This document shows positions 49,988 to 58,581 of a DNA stretch of 61,141 bases, piece by piece (within the stretch, counting starts at the first letter, position 1; every line of letters begins with the position of its first letter). A program made the translations under genes and the position numbers. This DNA comes from a virus, in IMG/VR virus record IMGVR_UViG_3300028920_000076, positions 1-61,141 of that record, one strand, 5' to 3'. The notes under the pieces were generated by a model. That model searched no databases, was not told where the DNA came from, and worked only from the letters and a program-made list of their open reading frames with translations.

Positions 49988-50125
49988 TTGAAAGAAAGAA
50001 GGAATGGTACGGACAGGAGAGTAGGCAATCCTTACACATCAGTTTTTCCTGAGCGGAGAAGCGGGAAAGACCGTAGGAGAAAAAAAGTTGAATACGATAA
50101 TAACAAGAGGTCTAGGCCAAAATAA
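49988..50125 (+). CDS. Arg-rich small protein
   Basis: 45 residues from TTG 49988, with GAGGGA upstream. RRNGTDRRVGNPYTSVFPER and RRSGKDRRRKK follow the ERRxGxDRR motif of small phage proteins. Highly basic, so RNA or DNA contact is likely. Overlaps the next gene by 38 bp in another frame. Confidence 0.55.
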   Translation: MKERRNGTDRRVGNPYTSVFPERRSGKDRRRKKVEYDNNKRSRPK

Positions 50126-50258
50126 TAAAATCGTAACCCGTGGATACGGAGGGCTTGCCTCTTATTTTCATATAGCTTATAAATTTAAACGGACTGTGGC
50201 CCGGATATTTAAACACGGTCCAATCAAAAGGGTATTTAAGGAAGATGGCGTCGAATAA
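50088..50258 (+). CDS. Small phage structural-type protein
   Basis: 56 residues from TTG 50088 with AGGAGA seven bases before. IITRGLGQNNKIVTRGYGG is a short signature seen in phage tail-region proteins (ITRGxG repeated). Basic end. Overlaps both neighbours, a chain of coupled small genes. Confidence 0.6.
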   Translation: MNTIITRGLGQNNKIVTRGYGGLASYFHIAYKFKRTVARIFKHGPIKRVFKEDGVE

Positions 50259-50400
50259 AAAGATAGTAAAACATGAAGCTGTGAAGCGTGTCTATTCGAG
50301 AGAACAGAAAACTGAGTTTACTGCACCCGTGCGGAAATCAGTCTTCTCGAAGATCGCACCTCTCAGGGTATTTAAGGAGGTAACACCGAATGGTAGATAA
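50245..50400 (+). CDS. Small basic protein
   Basis: 51 residues from ATG 50245 with AAGGAAG upstream. Basic (KKIVKHEAVKRVYSREQK) and ending FKEVTPNGR. Its last codons encode the ribosome site of the following gene. Function unknown. Confidence 0.55.
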   Translation: MASNKKIVKHEAVKRVYSREQKTEFTAPVRKSVFSKIAPLRVFKEVTPNGR

Positions 50401-50713
50401 CATCGTGATCGAGGAGTTTGAAAAACAGCCATACGAGGAGTTCTTTGTTGCCGGTGACTACTCGACCGTTCTGGATGATGATGAAACATTGGTACTGGCT
50501 CAGTGTGTTGTATCCGCTGTGGACAAAGGCGGAACTGATGCAAGCAGTGCAGTTCTGGACCTTCCCACGATGGATGTAGACGGTCCATATTTGAAGGTCA
50601 GATGCCGTGCTGGAGATCCGTCATTGTCGAAGTACAAGATTACCTTTCGATGCGTGACGAGTGAAGGGAACAAGTGGGAAATCGATGTAAAGATGAAGGT
50701 GAAAGAGTACTAA
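50390..50713 (+). CDS. Small structural-type protein
   Basis: 107 residues behind TAAGGAGG. DNIVIEEFEKQPYEEFFVAG and a beta end (YKITFRCVTSEGNKWEI) fit a small Ig-like virion protein found next to fibres. A palindrome copy follows the stop. Confidence 0.7.
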   Translation: MVDNIVIEEFEKQPYEEFFVAGDYSTVLDDDETLVLAQCVVSAVDKGGTDASSAVLDLPTMDVDGPYLKVRCRAGDPSLSKYKITFRCVTSEGNKWEIDVKMKVKEY

Positions 50714-50715
50714 GC

Positions 50716-50729
50716 TGCAATCGCTTGCA
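50716..50729 (+). repeat. Dispersed palindrome, exact copy
   Basis: TGCAATCGCTTGCA two bases after a stop codon; it touches CGGAGG, the ribosome site of the gene at 50741. Confidence 0.92.
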
Positions 50730-50740
50730 CCGGAGGTATC

Positions 50741-51145
50741 ATGACTGACTCTGATTTTTTGCAGAACTTTATGAAAGCATTTGAGGAAAGAGTTTTACTA
50801 CCGGGTCTTTTGTCAATGAGGCTCGGAAAAATCGAGGACATTTCCGTTGCGAATGGAAAGCTCTCGAAAACCGTCTTCGGTAAGACAATCGGGCTTGTTT
50901 TACCGGATGCTGGAGACGCCCTTGTTGCCGTGAACTATTACGGTCATCTGAAGAAATCATTATCTTTTGTCAAGGCGGCTGAAACTACGACTGCCCGAAC
51001 GATTCCATGCAGAGTTGTTCACTTTGCATCATTGCGGATCGAGTATATTGCAAAGGCTACGGATGAACTCGAACTGATCGCCGGATTTGCGTTGTTTAAA
51101 GAGAAAATCCTTACTATTCGTGGCTTCAAACATTCACAACCGTAA
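50741..51145 (+). CDS. Hypothetical protein
   Basis: 134 residues behind CGGAGGTATC. Helical start (FLQNFMKAFEERVLLPGLLS), then beta strands (KTIGLVLPDAGDALVAVNYYG). Unrecognised; codon use like the structural genes. Confidence 0.7.
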   Translation: MTDSDFLQNFMKAFEERVLLPGLLSMRLGKIEDISVANGKLSKTVFGKTIGLVLPDAGDALVAVNYYGHLKKSLSFVKAAETTTARTIPCRVVHFASLRIEYIAKATDELELIAGFALFKEKILTIRGFKHSQP

Positions 51146-51174
51146 CATCAACCGTAACACAAGGAGGAAGCAAA

Positions 51175-51588
51175 ATGGCTAAAGGAACGAGAAGTGGAAA
51201 CATTGGTAGAGCAGGGAAAGGTAGTGGCCGACATTATGGGAGCAGCTCGGCTACTGCAAGGGACGCTGCCAAATCGGGCCTGCCAGCCGAGGCTTGGTTT
51301 GAAGATCCCGTTGACGATGTGACCGTTGAGAATGCGGTTGCTACGTATGATGTTGTAGGGGCTGTTACCACGGGTCTCTTGGCAGCAATCGGGAGTGGGA
51401 GTCTGAATTATACCGTTTCAGGGGATGGTTCCGGCTCCGGCTCCTGCGTGATCGACCCTGCTACCGGGAGATTCGCCATTGATGACTTAGCTCTGGCTGT
51501 GGGTGATAACATTCTTACCATTGATGACGATTCGGGTGATGACCCTCAGTCGATCAGTGAGACAGTTACCATCACCCGTGAAGCATAA
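51175..51588 (+). CDS. Gly/Ser-rich Ig-like protein
   Basis: 137 residues behind CAAGGAGG. A basic Gly/Ser/Ala N-terminus (KGTRSGNIGRAGKGSGRHYG) precedes a beta domain with VSGDGSGSGSCVIDPATGRF, like cadherin or Ig-type modules in phage surface proteins. Last gene before the 51751 promoter. Confidence 0.7.
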   Translation: MAKGTRSGNIGRAGKGSGRHYGSSSATARDAAKSGLPAEAWFEDPVDDVTVENAVATYDVVGAVTTGLLAAIGSGSLNYTVSGDGSGSGSCVIDPATGRFAIDDLALAVGDNILTIDDDSGDDPQSISETVTITREA

Positions 51589-51754
51589 CCCTGATCAAGT
51601 TGGCTGGCCGGTCGGAATAGGCGGGATACCACCCGTCTTCCGACTCGGTGCAGTCGCTTGCGTTCAGGAAGTAGTAGAGGCGGAGCCGTTGCGAAATCCC
51701 GTGGACGAGGACTCTCCAGTTGAGGGTTTAGAACCAAACCCGTTTTCCCCTTGA
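51578..51754 (+). CDS. Possible small protein
   Basis: 58 residues from GTG 51578 with no good ribosome site: KHNPDQVGWPVGIGGIPPVF then an acidic Pro-rich tail. It would end inside the -35 hexamer of the next promoter. Doubtful. Confidence 0.25.
   Translation: MKHNPDQVGWPVGIGGIPPVFRLGAVACVQEVVEAEPLRNPVDEDSPVEGLEPNPFSP
51649..51662 (+). repeat. Dispersed palindrome, degenerate copy
   Basis: TGCAGTCGCTTGCG, two mismatches, 88 bp upstream of the -35 at 51751. Confidence 0.5.
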
Positions 51755-51777
51755 CAAACCCAGTTACCTATGATACA
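51751..51777 (+). promoter_or_regulatory. Family promoter of the polymerase-portal cluster
   Basis: TTGACA 51751-51756, 15-bp spacer, GATACA 51772-51777, with AGTTACCTATGATA close to the family core. Leader of about 50 bases. Confidence 0.7.
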
Positions 51778-51830
51778 ACGGGATAGGCTCAGAAAACGTA
51801 CCCAAAACACGTAACAGGAGGAGATCGAAA

Positions 51831-52559
51831 ATGGCTCTACAGAAACAGGACTTGATCGCCTTGTCTAAGGCTGATCCAAAGACTATGGCGCTTGACTTTA
51901 ATAATCGGGCGATCATGACTGACCCCGAATCGAGGAATCGGTTGGTCGCTGAGGAGTTGATTATTAAGGGTGGGAAGCTTACCGCTAAAGGACAGAAGCA
52001 ATTTGAAAAACTCTATGAAAAGCTCCAAGCCCTGCGTGACGGAATCTCACTGAGATTACGGAAAGCCGCTGATCCCAAAGCTATCTTCGACGGAGAAGAC
52101 GGAGAATGGTTTATGGGAGAGGCATCCAAGAAACCGTGGGTTGCCAATACTGAAGTACTTTTCATCGGACGTAAACCAGACCCGCAATTCAATGCGTCAA
52201 AAGGAACGCCCAAGCAGAGAAAGGCTGTCCCGTCTACTCTGCGAAGTATCTTGAAAGGGAAGTCGGATGCTACCATTGAGCTGAAGCCGTATGCTTTCCA
52301 GCGAGATGAGTTTGATGGTATTGAACTGATTTGGTTCAGAGATGACGACGAGACCCTGTTCGTTCCCCTTCAAGCCAAATACTTTGACTACATTACAGAC
52401 CGTTTCCCCAAAGCCACCTACCATGTTGATGAGAACAGTGACGGACAAACGGCTGTCCAGATACGAGTGAAAAACCAAGGCATCAAATTTAACTGTGTCG
52501 GCCTAGTTATGCCGGTAAAGGTAGAAGACTTTATTCCAATACCAAACGTGAAAGGGTAA
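51831..52559 (+). CDS. Hypothetical protein upstream of DNA polymerase
   Basis: 242 residues behind CAGGAGGAG. Helical N-terminus, a middle beta region and an end (VPLQAKYFDYITDRFPKATY, then CVGLVMPVKV) that resembles phage proteins ending in a conserved VMPxxV strand. It may assist the polymerase, for example as a clamp-like factor; this is inference from position. Confidence 0.75.
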   Translation: MALQKQDLIALSKADPKTMALDFNNRAIMTDPESRNRLVAEELIIKGGKLTAKGQKQFEKLYEKLQALRDGISLRLRKAADPKAIFDGEDGEWFMGEASKKPWVANTEVLFIGRKPDPQFNASKGTPKQRKAVPSTLRSILKGKSDATIELKPYAFQRDEFDGIELIWFRDDDETLFVPLQAKYFDYITDRFPKATYHVDENSDGQTAVQIRVKNQGIKFNCVGLVMPVKVEDFIPIPNVKG

Positions 52560-52562
52560 GAA

Positions 52563-55154
52563 ATGGGAGCATGCCAATTAGATTCCTGTCCGCTGCACAA
52601 CCAGCCACGGAATCGGGAAGTTCCCTATCAAGGCTCTACACGTGCTAAGGTTATACTTGTCGGAGAGTCTCCCGGCTTTCAAGAGCTGCGGATGGGGTTA
52701 CCTTTCTGTTCGGACGGAGACTCTGGCAAACTACTTCGTAAGGGATGCAGCACTGTTGGGCTGCCGTGGTCTTCTTTGTTTCTCTGCAATGCTGCTCGTT
52801 GCCGGATTAATACAAAAAAGATGACCATCAAGGAGATCAGTAAAACTCTGGCCCACTGCCGTAGGCATCTTGAACGAGTGATAAAGGCTCTGAAGCCTAA
52901 AATCATAGTGAACCTTGGCAACTACGCACTGCAACAAGTGCAAAAAAGAAAGGGAATAACGAAAGCCCGTGGCAGGTGGACGTGGAACAAAGAGTTTAAC
53001 TGTTGGGTTTACTCCATGTTTCATCCTGCGTACATCTTACGGAACATGGCACTTGAACCACTGTTCGTTGAAGACTTAAAAGGGTTGAAAGACGCAATAG
53101 ACAATGACTACTCGCCGGAGTTCGATGAGGAGTTAGATTGGAAGGAAATCCCCCGATTGAAAGGGGCTTTTACGTTACCCCAACTGCATGAAGGTGTAGG
53201 CATCGATACCGAATGTCAGGGTCTTGAGTGGACGGACGAGGACTATGTTGTAATCGGTTATTCGATAAGCGCCCAGAAAGGTAAAGGCTACTTCGTCCGA
53301 CTGTACGAGGAGACAGTTGATCCCGATGAAGCAGACTTTACTATTCAATGGATGCGTGCTCCAGAGGGCAAGAAAAAGAAAGAGCTTGTGGATGTCCATG
53401 TCCGCAAGGCTCCGCTATTCGATGAGAAATTGAGAGAATTGCGGATCGTGCTGGAGAGCAAGGATATCAAGCTTTACATGCACAACGGCAACTTTGATCT
53501 GCATACTCTCAATACGTTTTTTCGTAATGCTGGAAAGGCTCCACCGACCGTACGATCTTATGCGATGGATACCCAAGCAGCGGCTCAACTACTGGAGGAA
53601 AATATATTTGTCCAATGTAAGTTGTCGCAGCTCCAGCGTACCTACACGAGCATTAAAAGTGATTATGATGAGGCTCTTGCGAGGAAGTATGGAAAGGATG
53701 ATATGCTTGCCGTGCCAGCAGAGGAGTTGGGATACTACGCTGGCGGTGATGCCGATGTGACAAGACGTGTTGCCCTGCGGCTGAAAGAGGAGCTTCTCAA
53801 AGAGCCTGACCTCGCTCGTTACCTTGTAAAATTTGTTATGCCGACTTTGCAATCGCTTGCAACAATGGAGGAAAACGGTGCATACGTCGATCAAGAGCAA
53901 CTGCCGATTGCTACGGAATCAATCAAGGGATTGATGGAACAAGCAACTCGTGACTGCCTTCGTTACATCCCGGTGAAGGTCAGAGCACGTCATAAAGAAT
54001 TAGGACTGAAATTCACTCGTGATGCACTCGTTAGGGATACACTGTTTGCCAATGATGGCTACAGTTTGAAAATCGTCAGGAAAACGAAAAGTGGAACTCC
54101 ATCAGTTGACAAAGACGTACGGAAAATGCTTCTGGAGAGACGGCTGACAAAAAAGTGCCGAGCTTTCCTAACGTATCTGGATGACTTCAAAAGATACCAT
54201 ACGCTCTACACTCGTTATCTGAAGGGATTTAAGAAGTCGATCAAAAGCGATCAGCTTATTCATACCAAGTATTCATTATGTAAGGCAAAGACAGGAAGGG
54301 CTGCTTCGTCAGATCCCAACCTAATGAATATACCGAATCGTGGACCGGATGCGCCTGTCGTACGGAAGTTGATTGCTGCTCCGAAGGGATGGCTTCTGAT
54401 GGCTGCGGATGAAGGCCAATCCGAACTCAGGTGGGCTGCGGATATCGCTAATGACAGAGCGATGAAAGAAGTCTTCCAGCAAGGCAAGGATATTCATACT
54501 GCAACCGCTGTTGCCCTTAGCCAGAGGACTGAAGCTGTCTATTTGAAGTTGCCGGAAAAGGAGCAGAAAACACTCCGTAGAAATGCGAAGCCTGTGAACT
54601 TTGGTCTGCTATACGGGATGGGTGCTGATGGATTCGTCTTGTATGCTAAGTTGGAATACGGGATTGACTTAACGATCCCCGAAGCAGAGCTGTGGATCAG
54701 TATCTTTTTCCGTACTTATAAAGCTTTGCCTGTATACCATAAGAAGACCATAGCTTTTGGCCGACGACATGGATATGTAGTCTCCCCGATTGGTCGGAGA
54801 CGGCATCTTCCAGAGATCAGTAGCAGTGATCCCTTTCTGCGATCACAAGCCGAGAGGATGGCGATCAATCACCCGATTCAATCAGTCTCGTCGGATACCG
54901 TACTGATTGCTAATAATGAGATCGAGGCGCAAGACCATAACCCAGAGGAGTTTAAATCATCGCTGTTCATCCACGATGAGCTTGTCTATCTGGTTCGTGA
55001 CAATTCAAAAGTTGAGGACTATGGAAGGGTACTCAAGGAAGCCATGGAAAATCCTCCGTTCGAGAGGGACTATGGGTATAAACTTTCAGTTCCTTTGATA
55101 TCCGATGTGAAAGTCGGAAAAAACCTCGTTGAGATGACTAAGTTGGAATTATAG
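52563..55154 (+). CDS. Uracil-DNA glycosylase / DNA polymerase A fusion
   Basis: 863 residues. Residues 1-180 form a family-4 uracil-DNA glycosylase domain: GESPGFQE 34-41, GLPFCSDGDSG 45-55, FHPAYIL 153-159, and Cys4, Cys9, Cys80 and Cys99 as possible Fe-S ligands. Then the proofreading exonuclease: DTE at 215-217, HNGNFD near 305, YYAGGDADVT near 389. The polymerase has motif A DEGQSELR (about 616), motif B RRNAKPVNFGLLYG (about 671; Phe at the E. coli 762 position) and motif C HDE (about 803). It would copy the genome and remove or sense uracil. A palindrome copy lies inside. Confidence 0.92.
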   Translation: MGACQLDSCPLHNQPRNREVPYQGSTRAKVILVGESPGFQELRMGLPFCSDGDSGKLLRKGCSTVGLPWSSLFLCNAARCRINTKKMTIKEISKTLAHCRRHLERVIKALKPKIIVNLGNYALQQVQKRKGITKARGRWTWNKEFNCWVYSMFHPAYILRNMALEPLFVEDLKGLKDAIDNDYSPEFDEELDWKEIPRLKGAFTLPQLHEGVGIDTECQGLEWTDEDYVVIGYSISAQKGKGYFVRLYEETVDPDEADFTIQWMRAPEGKKKKELVDVHVRKAPLFDEKLRELRIVLESKDIKLYMHNGNFDLHTLNTFFRNAGKAPPTVRSYAMDTQAAAQLLEENIFVQCKLSQLQRTYTSIKSDYDEALARKYGKDDMLAVPAEELGYYAGGDADVTRRVALRLKEELLKEPDLARYLVKFVMPTLQSLATMEENGAYVDQEQLPIATESIKGLMEQATRDCLRYIPVKVRARHKELGLKFTRDALVRDTLFANDGYSLKIVRKTKSGTPSVDKDVRKMLLERRLTKKCRAFLTYLDDFKRYHTLYTRYLKGFKKSIKSDQLIHTKYSLCKAKTGRAASSDPNLMNIPNRGPDAPVVRKLIAAPKGWLLMAADEGQSELRWAADIANDRAMKEVFQQGKDIHTATAVALSQRTEAVYLKLPEKEQKTLRRNAKPVNFGLLYGMGADGFVLYAKLEYGIDLTIPEAELWISIFFRTYKALPVYHKKTIAFGRRHGYVVSPIGRRRHLPEISSSDPFLRSQAERMAINHPIQSVSSDTVLIANNEIEAQDHNPEEFKSSLFIHDELVYLVRDNSKVEDYGRVLKEAMENPPFERDYGYKLSVPLISDVKVGKNLVEMTKLEL
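53848..53861 (+). repeat. Dispersed palindrome, exact copy
   Basis: TGCAATCGCTTGCA in the DNA polymerase gene, read as LQSLA. Confidence 0.9.
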
Positions 55155-55164
55155 GAGGGAAGAC

Positions 55165-56883
55165 ATGGCTAGAAAAGAAAGCAGTGGAGAGAAAAAGAGT
55201 AGGATGAAAAATCGGTCCTACAAGCGGACACAAATACGTCACGCCCTCCTTGCAACCAAAGCAGAGGAGGATGCGCTTTTCTCCCGGCAGGTCGAGGACG
55301 AACGTGACCCTTTCGATGGAATGTATGATCGCAACTCATTGATCGTTCCCCACTATGACTTTGACCGGCTCTACCGGATTTATGAGGAGAGTGATGTTGT
55401 TCAGTCATGTGTCGAGGCAATGCAGAACAATATTGATGGATTTGGCTATCAACTCCAGTTTCTCGGAGATGACAAAACGGAGAAGGATACTCCGGCTGCT
55501 AAAGCTGAATATACACGTGCTCAAAACTTCTTTGACCAGATTAACGAAAATCAGTCATTTATGACAGTCAGGAAGGACAGACGTGAAGACATCGAGGTTC
55601 TCGGCAACGGAGCTTTCGAGGTAATCCGAAATAAGCTAGGCAGTATCCAAATGATGTATCAGATGCCGTTCAAGAGACTACGGCTGTCCCTCGTTGATCA
55701 GAAGCCTATTCCGGTGCGAGTAGCTATAATGCGGGATGGGAAGCCTACCATGGTAACGGTCAGGAAGCATTTTCGTCGATTTGCCCAGATCTCATCTACC
55801 GGCAGAAAGTTGCGATGGTTTAAGGAGTACGGAGATCCTCGTACACTATCAGCTATCACGGGAGAGTTTGTTACCGGGACGCCGAAATTGAAGGCCTCCG
55901 AAATTATGCACTACAAGCTTTCGTTTGGCGGGATGCCGTACGGTCTGCCTCGTTGGATAGGAGCCATTCTGGACGCTATGGGAAGGCGCTCGGCCTCTTA
56001 CGTCAACTATGATCTGTTTGAGTCTCAGGGTATCCCTCCAATGGCTATCATGGTATCCGGTGGAGTACTAACCGACGAATCGTTGGATGAACTGGAAGAC
56101 ATTATCCGTTCCCTGCGAGGAGTCGGAAAATGGAATAAGATCATGCTGCTTGAGTCCAACGTCGAATCTGTTGGATTGGAGGATAAGGGATCAGCCAAGA
56201 TCGAGCTTAAAAATCTGGCCGAATACCGGAAAGAAGACCAGATGTTTAACCAGTACCTTGAGTCAACTGAAAAGCATGTACGGCATAGATTCCGCCTACC
56301 TCCCTTGTATGTCGGAGCGGCTGAGACTTTCACACACGCCACTGCTAAAGCTGCTCAGACAGTGGCAGAGGAACAAGTCTTTATTCCTGAGCGGATGCAG
56401 CAGGATGAAATCATCAATACCCAGATCGTACGTCGAGAACTCGGCATAACGATGTGGAAGTATAAATCAAAGGGTCCGAAGATAGTCGGATCGACCGACA
56501 TCCCGAAGGGTGTTGAAATCTTCTCGAAGTCCGGGGCGTTCTCAATTAACCATGCAATCGAACAGGCCAATGCTGTATTTGGCCTTGAAATGTCGAAGTA
56601 TAAAGAGGAGTGGGCAGACTATCCGATCACGATGGTCACCGAACTTCTCAAGGCTGGTCGGCTCAAGGGTATGGATACAATCGCTGATGCAGTAAAGGAA
56701 GTCAATACCGCTGTTTCGACTGCTACCCAGAGACAACCGGCTGCGATTAAAAATCTGAAGTTGCCGGGACAGGTCACCAAGTCTGCTTTTGAACCGCAGG
56801 AAATAGAGCTTTATCAATCTTTGAAGACTATTCAGGCGACTATTGAAGCTCATTCGGAGTGTGCTCACGATGCTACCCTATAA
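55165..56883 (+). CDS. Portal protein
   Basis: 572 residues behind AGGAGGG. YEESDVVQSCVEAMQNNIDG, DIEVLGNGAFEVIRN, HYKLSFGGMPYGLPRWIGAI and a stem/wing region with RHRFRLPPLYVG are typical of siphophage (PBSX-type) portal proteins. It forms the 12-mer DNA channel. It is placed about 30 kb after the capsid gene, a split head cluster. Overlaps the MuF gene by 14 bp. Confidence 0.88.
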   Translation: MARKESSGEKKSRMKNRSYKRTQIRHALLATKAEEDALFSRQVEDERDPFDGMYDRNSLIVPHYDFDRLYRIYEESDVVQSCVEAMQNNIDGFGYQLQFLGDDKTEKDTPAAKAEYTRAQNFFDQINENQSFMTVRKDRREDIEVLGNGAFEVIRNKLGSIQMMYQMPFKRLRLSLVDQKPIPVRVAIMRDGKPTMVTVRKHFRRFAQISSTGRKLRWFKEYGDPRTLSAITGEFVTGTPKLKASEIMHYKLSFGGMPYGLPRWIGAILDAMGRRSASYVNYDLFESQGIPPMAIMVSGGVLTDESLDELEDIIRSLRGVGKWNKIMLLESNVESVGLEDKGSAKIELKNLAEYRKEDQMFNQYLESTEKHVRHRFRLPPLYVGAAETFTHATAKAAQTVAEEQVFIPERMQQDEIINTQIVRRELGITMWKYKSKGPKIVGSTDIPKGVEIFSKSGAFSINHAIEQANAVFGLEMSKYKEEWADYPITMVTELLKAGRLKGMDTIADAVKEVNTAVSTATQRQPAAIKNLKLPGQVTKSAFEPQEIELYQSLKTIQATIEAHSECAHDATL

Positions 56884-58435
56884 GATGCCAGATATACAGG
56901 CTCCAGAGGAGCTTGACAGCTTCGATACGGCCTTTTTAGTGCTGATAGGGACTCTGACCCTTATAGACGGAGAAGAAGCCCTTGAATCGGCTCTGAAGGT
57001 CTCAAAAGATGTTGTTTTGTGGGGTCCAGAAGCCTTCCTACTCAATTCAGTGCTGTATAAGGGTTGGAAGGATGCTGGTGGCGATGATTTTACCGATGCG
57101 TTGAGATCTGCGTTTGATCTTAAAGACGATATCGGTGTTGATCTGGAAGCCCTCGACGATGCGTATGAGAAGTACTATGCCACTGGACGAAAGGCATGGA
57201 AGATCGTCAAAAAGAAAGTTGCTGAGGTACTGGAAAAGACTTCGGACTCATCCGAGAGTTATTTTCTCAAGCAATACAAAAAGGCCCAAAAGGATGCAGC
57301 TCTCGATAACTGGAAAAAGTTTGTGGAGTCTGCCAGTTATGAACACATAGAAAAATTTATCGACACGTACCCGGATCGTGTGCTGCACAGCCAGATTGGT
57401 ACTCTTGCCAAGCAAGCAGCACTGAATCCGAATATGCGTACTATTGACAAAGCTGATTTGGTGCGTAGGATTAAAGAGATCGAGAAGTTGCCGAAAGAGT
57501 ATATCAAAAACGTTTCGGATATACATGCCGGGAGAGTTTGGAATTTTACCGGATTGACGATGGCTCGTCAGAGAAACGTTACCGAATTTCAGATTATAGC
57601 AAACTTGGATAAGAAGACGTGTCCGGTGTGCAAGCGATTGCACGGGACTCGCTTTAATGTCGAGGCTGTGATCGAAAAAATGATCCCGTTGTTGACGGAG
57701 GAGGGTAACGAGGACGCTATTGCTAAGGCGTTTCCCTTCCCCCGGTTGCCTGATGTAGATAACGTCTCCTCAGCGGAGAAACGGGGTCTCCAAACAATGC
57801 CTCCTTTTCATGGGCGGTGCCGGTGTGATACGGCAATGTTATGGACGAAGACGGACACGGAGCTTCCAGAGTTACCGAAGAAGCCACCGACTATTCCAGA
57901 AACGTTTGTCTCTAAGAGGAACCGTCTTGAGAGGAGCATCTACAACCGTAAGACTGAAAAGTGTTACTGTTTTGATAAAAAGGGAAATGTGACCGTTGTT
58001 AAAGAAGGTCACGAGCGAGGAATACTTTTTACTTCTGATGAGTTAAATGCAATGCCGGAAGGCTCTGTCTTTACGCATAACCATCCGGCTTCTACAAGTT
58101 TTAGTCCTGAAGATCTATTTCTGACTATCAGAAATAGGTTTAAGGAGATGAGGGCAGTCAGCAAGAAATACGTATACTCCTTTAAGCCTGATTGGAAGTA
58201 CTGGACAGAGACCATCGGGTATACCGAAACGCAAGATATTGCAGACTCGTTTCTCACTGCGTTTCAGAAAGCTGATGGTGCTGTCCGTAAGAAAATTCAA
58301 TCGTTGCTTAACAGTGGAAAAATTGCACTCGAAACAGCCAATGCTACTCATGCACACGAAGTCATGCTGGAGATGTCCAAAATGACAAAAGGTCAAGGAT
58401 TCAAGTATTCACGGAGGAAACCGCCATGGTCTTAA
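56870..58435 (+). CDS. MuF-type minor head protein with JAMM-like C-terminus
   Basis: 521 residues from ATG 56870, overlapping the portal stop. The MuF core holds WNFTGLTMARQRNVTEFQII, TCPVCKRLHGT near 250 and MPPFHGRCRC near 312. After residue 345 a different domain begins: FTHNHPASTSFSPEDL near 399-414 fits HxHP...SxxD of JAMM/MPN zinc peptidases. MuF proteins carry variable C-terminal domains, sometimes toxins, that enter the host with DNA. The peptidase activity is inferred. A reverse palindrome copy overlaps the CPVCKRLH codons. Confidence 0.85.
   Translation: MLPYKMPDIQAPEELDSFDTAFLVLIGTLTLIDGEEALESALKVSKDVVLWGPEAFLLNSVLYKGWKDAGGDDFTDALRSAFDLKDDIGVDLEALDDAYEKYYATGRKAWKIVKKKVAEVLEKTSDSSESYFLKQYKKAQKDAALDNWKKFVESASYEHIEKFIDTYPDRVLHSQIGTLAKQAALNPNMRTIDKADLVRRIKEIEKLPKEYIKNVSDIHAGRVWNFTGLTMARQRNVTEFQIIANLDKKTCPVCKRLHGTRFNVEAVIEKMIPLLTEEGNEDAIAKAFPFPRLPDVDNVSSAEKRGLQTMPPFHGRCRCDTAMLWTKTDTELPELPKKPPTIPETFVSKRNRLERSIYNRKTEKCYCFDKKGNVTVVKEGHERGILFTSDELNAMPEGSVFTHNHPASTSFSPEDLFLTIRNRFKEMRAVSKKYVYSFKPDWKYWTETIGYTETQDIADSFLTAFQKADGAVRKKIQSLLNSGKIALETANATHAHEVMLEMSKMTKGQGFKYSRRKPPWS
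57629..57642 (-). repeat. Dispersed palindrome, reverse orientation
   Basis: TGCAAGCGATTGCA in the MuF gene, here in a different reading frame (codons for CKRLH) from the other gene-internal copies. Confidence 0.9.
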
Positions 58436-58581
58436 AAGCAAAACCAGTGCCGGAAAGAGAGTGGGATGTCGAGTCTGAGAATAACCTCACGCTAGATAAA
58501 TCGCACCATGTACCGGTATACGAGGAGGTCAAAAAGGATGAAAAGAGCACCAGAGAGCATCGGAAGGGGAGGAGCAAGTAG
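58426..58581 (+). CDS. Small hypothetical protein
   Basis: 51 residues from ATG 58426 with GGAGG eight bases before. Charged, ending TREHRKGRSK. Overlaps the MuF end by 10 bp and the next gene by 44 bp. Function unknown. Confidence 0.55.
   Translation: MVLKAKPVPEREWDVESENNLTLDKSHHVPVYEEVKKDEKSTREHRKGRSK

Noticed and set aside
51503-51754. 83-codon frame overlapping the 51175 gene
   Set aside because: Its first part is a shadow of the upstream gene; only a doubtful shorter version from GTG 51578 is kept at low confidence.
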